From Verrucomicrobiaceae bacterium (lineage in GTDB: Bacteria > Verrucomicrobiota > Verrucomicrobiia > Verrucomicrobiales > Verrucomicrobiaceae), in NCBI GenBank assembly GCA_021151605.1, contig JAGKWZ010000270.1:1-7937 (forward strand): DNA of 7,937 nt, written 5' to 3'. Made by a program: the position numbers and the translations under genes. Shown piece by piece: positions 6,933 to 7,937 of this stretch. The notes below the pieces were generated by a model. The model was not told where the DNA came from, made no database searches, and saw only the letters and a list, made by a program, of their open reading frames with translations. Positions within the stretch are counted from its first letter, which is position 1; each line of letters starts with the position of its first letter.

Positions 6933-7170
6933 GAACCCAGATATCTGAAAATCTTAATAAGTGTCTGCGTTTTCCTGTGATTTATCACTCGGCAACTGGA
7001 GGTCTTGGCTGTCGTGCCACGTGACCCCATAAATAATTATCATATCCTTAATTGAGGTCGAAGTAGTGTTCTGATTGAAAGCTTTTTGCCTACAAGACTG
7101 CCACCTCAACAACACCTTTTGATACTAATACCAATAGGATTTGAACTTTAATTAAACAGCTGCTGCTAAA
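6933..7170. other. AT-rich intergenic region upstream of the CLC-F gene, with palindrome and inverted repeat
   Basis: 238 bp with no plausible gene. It holds (a) a 12-bp palindrome, GTGATTTATCAC at 6977-6988, 44 bases before the CLC-F start codon, in the position of a possible operator or leader hairpin; (b) inverted repeat arms TTGAGGT (7052-7058) and ACCTCAA (7103-7109) separated by 44 bases; (c) a weak leftward promoter candidate with TTCGAC (7057-7062 on the minus strand), a 17-bp spacer and TAATTA (7034-7039); (d) an AT-rich imperfect hairpin, AATTAA (7150-7155) with TTAATT (7171-7176), overlapping the stop of the gene to the right. All four are sequence observations; their functions are guesses. 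Confidence 0.3.
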
Positions 7171-7937
7171 TTAATTTCCAGTCGCTACAACATCTTTCCT
7201 TCCACCAACGAGTTCGCTGTCCACAGCCGCCATTGCTGATCCTGTGTCACGAGTCACTGGCCAGTAAGCATCCATGTTCAGTCTTTCTGGTGGAGTCATT
7301 TTGAGCGCCATGGAAGCAGTTTTGGTAAAATCTGTATAAGCTAATGGTATTGTCGTCACACAAATACGATCTGCGTCCATACGCTGAACGTGCAAAATCG
7401 TCACTTGAGGTTTGCTGCTGTCCATGGCCACCACATCCCCTACACAAAAAGGTTCATCTTTGACCGTGAGTCCGGGCATAAGGATCTCGATATCCACGTC
7501 TTCAAGATCTGTAGCACGAGCGCGCACCACCCAACCTGGTGATGCAACATCCGATTTGGTCAACATGCGCAAACTAGTCACTTTGTAATCACCCAGAACA
7601 TAAGTCGGTCGATCATGTTTAAAATTGCGAATAAACGAGCGCTTAAGCACATCGTTGCTAACTGCCATCTGACCTGCGCTGTAAGGGTAGTATTCGGCAA
7701 GCAAACCGCGAGCATCGAGTTTCTTGCCATTAGGCACCGTAAAGGTTGTCCAGGGACGTAAAGGCTCAAGCTTTTTGAGCTTGGCCAGCATTTTGTAGTT
7801 AAAAGGCTTTTCTGGGTGGGCGAATACCATAATACTGAAGAACCAGCAGAATGTTGCTGCCCCCATCAGTAATGTAATGAGGATGGCCCACCAAAAAATT
7901 GAACCGTCCCCTTCCTTTTTTTTGGAAAAATTACCAC
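7171..7937 (-). CDS. Membrane-anchored protein of unknown function, 5' end outside the window
   Basis: Partial at the right edge. An ATG exists at 7866, but the frame stays open from there to base 7937 and encodes 23 more residues with no ATG, GTG or TTG, so the true start is beyond the window. At least 254 residues are visible. The upstream part reads as a charged segment (SKKKEGDG) followed by a hydrophobic helix that continues through the 7866 ATG (IFWWAILITLLMGAA then TFCWFFSIMVFA), so starting at 7866 would cut the membrane helix in half. After the helix comes HPEKPFNYKMLAKLKKLEPL and a soluble, mostly beta-like domain with VLGDYKVTSLRML and PGWVVRARATDLEDVDIEI. This suggests a single N-terminal anchor with the rest outside the cytoplasm. 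No catalytic motif or known domain is recognised; I have a vague memory of similar uncharacterised verrucomicrobial proteins with a PEKPxNY start. The stop is TAA at 7171-7173. GC content is visibly lower than in the genes at 2700-5400. Confidence 0.75.
   Translation of the reverse strand, partial: GNFSKKKEGDGSIFWWAILITLLMGAATFCWFFSIMVFAHPEKPFNYKMLAKLKKLEPLRPWTTFTVPNGKKLDARGLLAEYYPYSAGQMAVSNDVLKRSFIRNFKHDRPTYVLGDYKVTSLRMLTKSDVASPGWVVRARATDLEDVDIEILMPGLTVKDEPFCVGDVVAMDSSKPQVTILHVQRMDADRICVTTIPLAYTDFTKTASMALKMTPPERLNMDAYWPVTRDTGSAMAAVDSELVGGRKDVVATGN

Noticed and set aside
6933..7170. Fluoride riboswitch expected before a CLC-F gene
   Set aside because: The conserved core sequences were not found on the coding strand; only a palindrome and an inverted repeat were seen.
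7150..7176. AT-rich hairpin at the end of the right-edge gene as an intrinsic terminator
   Set aside because: The stem is 6 A/T pairs with a 15-base loop and overlaps the stop codon; it would be unstable and lacks a GC-rich stem.
1..7937. A defence, mobile or biosynthetic system spanning the window
   Set aside because: The genes are on mixed strands with unrelated household or surface roles; no recombinase, transposase, nuclease, repeat array or synthase signature was seen.

Overview
The window looks like chromosomal DNA of a Verrucomicrobiota bacterium, probably near Prosthecobacter or Verrucomicrobium. This is inferred from the type of genes, not from a marker gene. The clues are a secreted putative-Ig (GLPxGL...TGLITGRP) protein with a C-terminal module I associate with that phylum, a Tat-exported six-bladed beta-propeller, and two membrane proteins of conserved-hypothetical type. 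I see no rRNA, tRNA, CRISPR, insertion sequence, phage gene or toxin-antitoxin pair.

Layout, left to right: (1) 64-1566 (+), a secreted Ig-fold/beta-rich protein behind a TATAAT box. (2) 1585-2619 (-), convergent with it, a Tat-exported propeller that resembles the peptidyl-alpha-hydroxyglycine alpha-amidating lyase (PAL) fold and keeps its three zinc-site histidines. (3) 2718-3680 (+), divergent from it, an extended SDR nucleotide-sugar 4-epimerase whose substrate-gate residue is Ser, as in UDP-GlcNAc 4-epimerases (WbpP type). (4) 3692-4192 (-), a protein with two membrane helices. (5) 4253-5443 (-), an N-acylglucosamine 2-epimerase (AGE/renin-binding-protein family); genes 5 and 4 are codirectional with 60 bp between them and may form an operon. 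(6) 5595-6932 (-), a CLC antiporter carrying the motif set of the fluoride-specific CLC-F clade. (7) 6933-7170, an AT-rich intergenic region with a 12-bp palindrome and a longer inverted repeat. (8) 7171-7937 (-), a membrane-anchored protein of unknown function whose reading frame runs off the right edge, so its N-terminus is outside the window.

The genes do not form one obvious system. The two epimerases (UDP-HexNAc C4 and free GlcNAc/ManNAc C2) suggest amino-sugar supply, but they are on opposite strands. The CLC-F gene is a stand-alone resistance gene. The most useful results are function refinements: PAL-like metal site, HexNAc gate serine and fluoride rather than chloride transport. I found no convincing new multi-gene system. 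GC content falls from the centre of the window to its right end.
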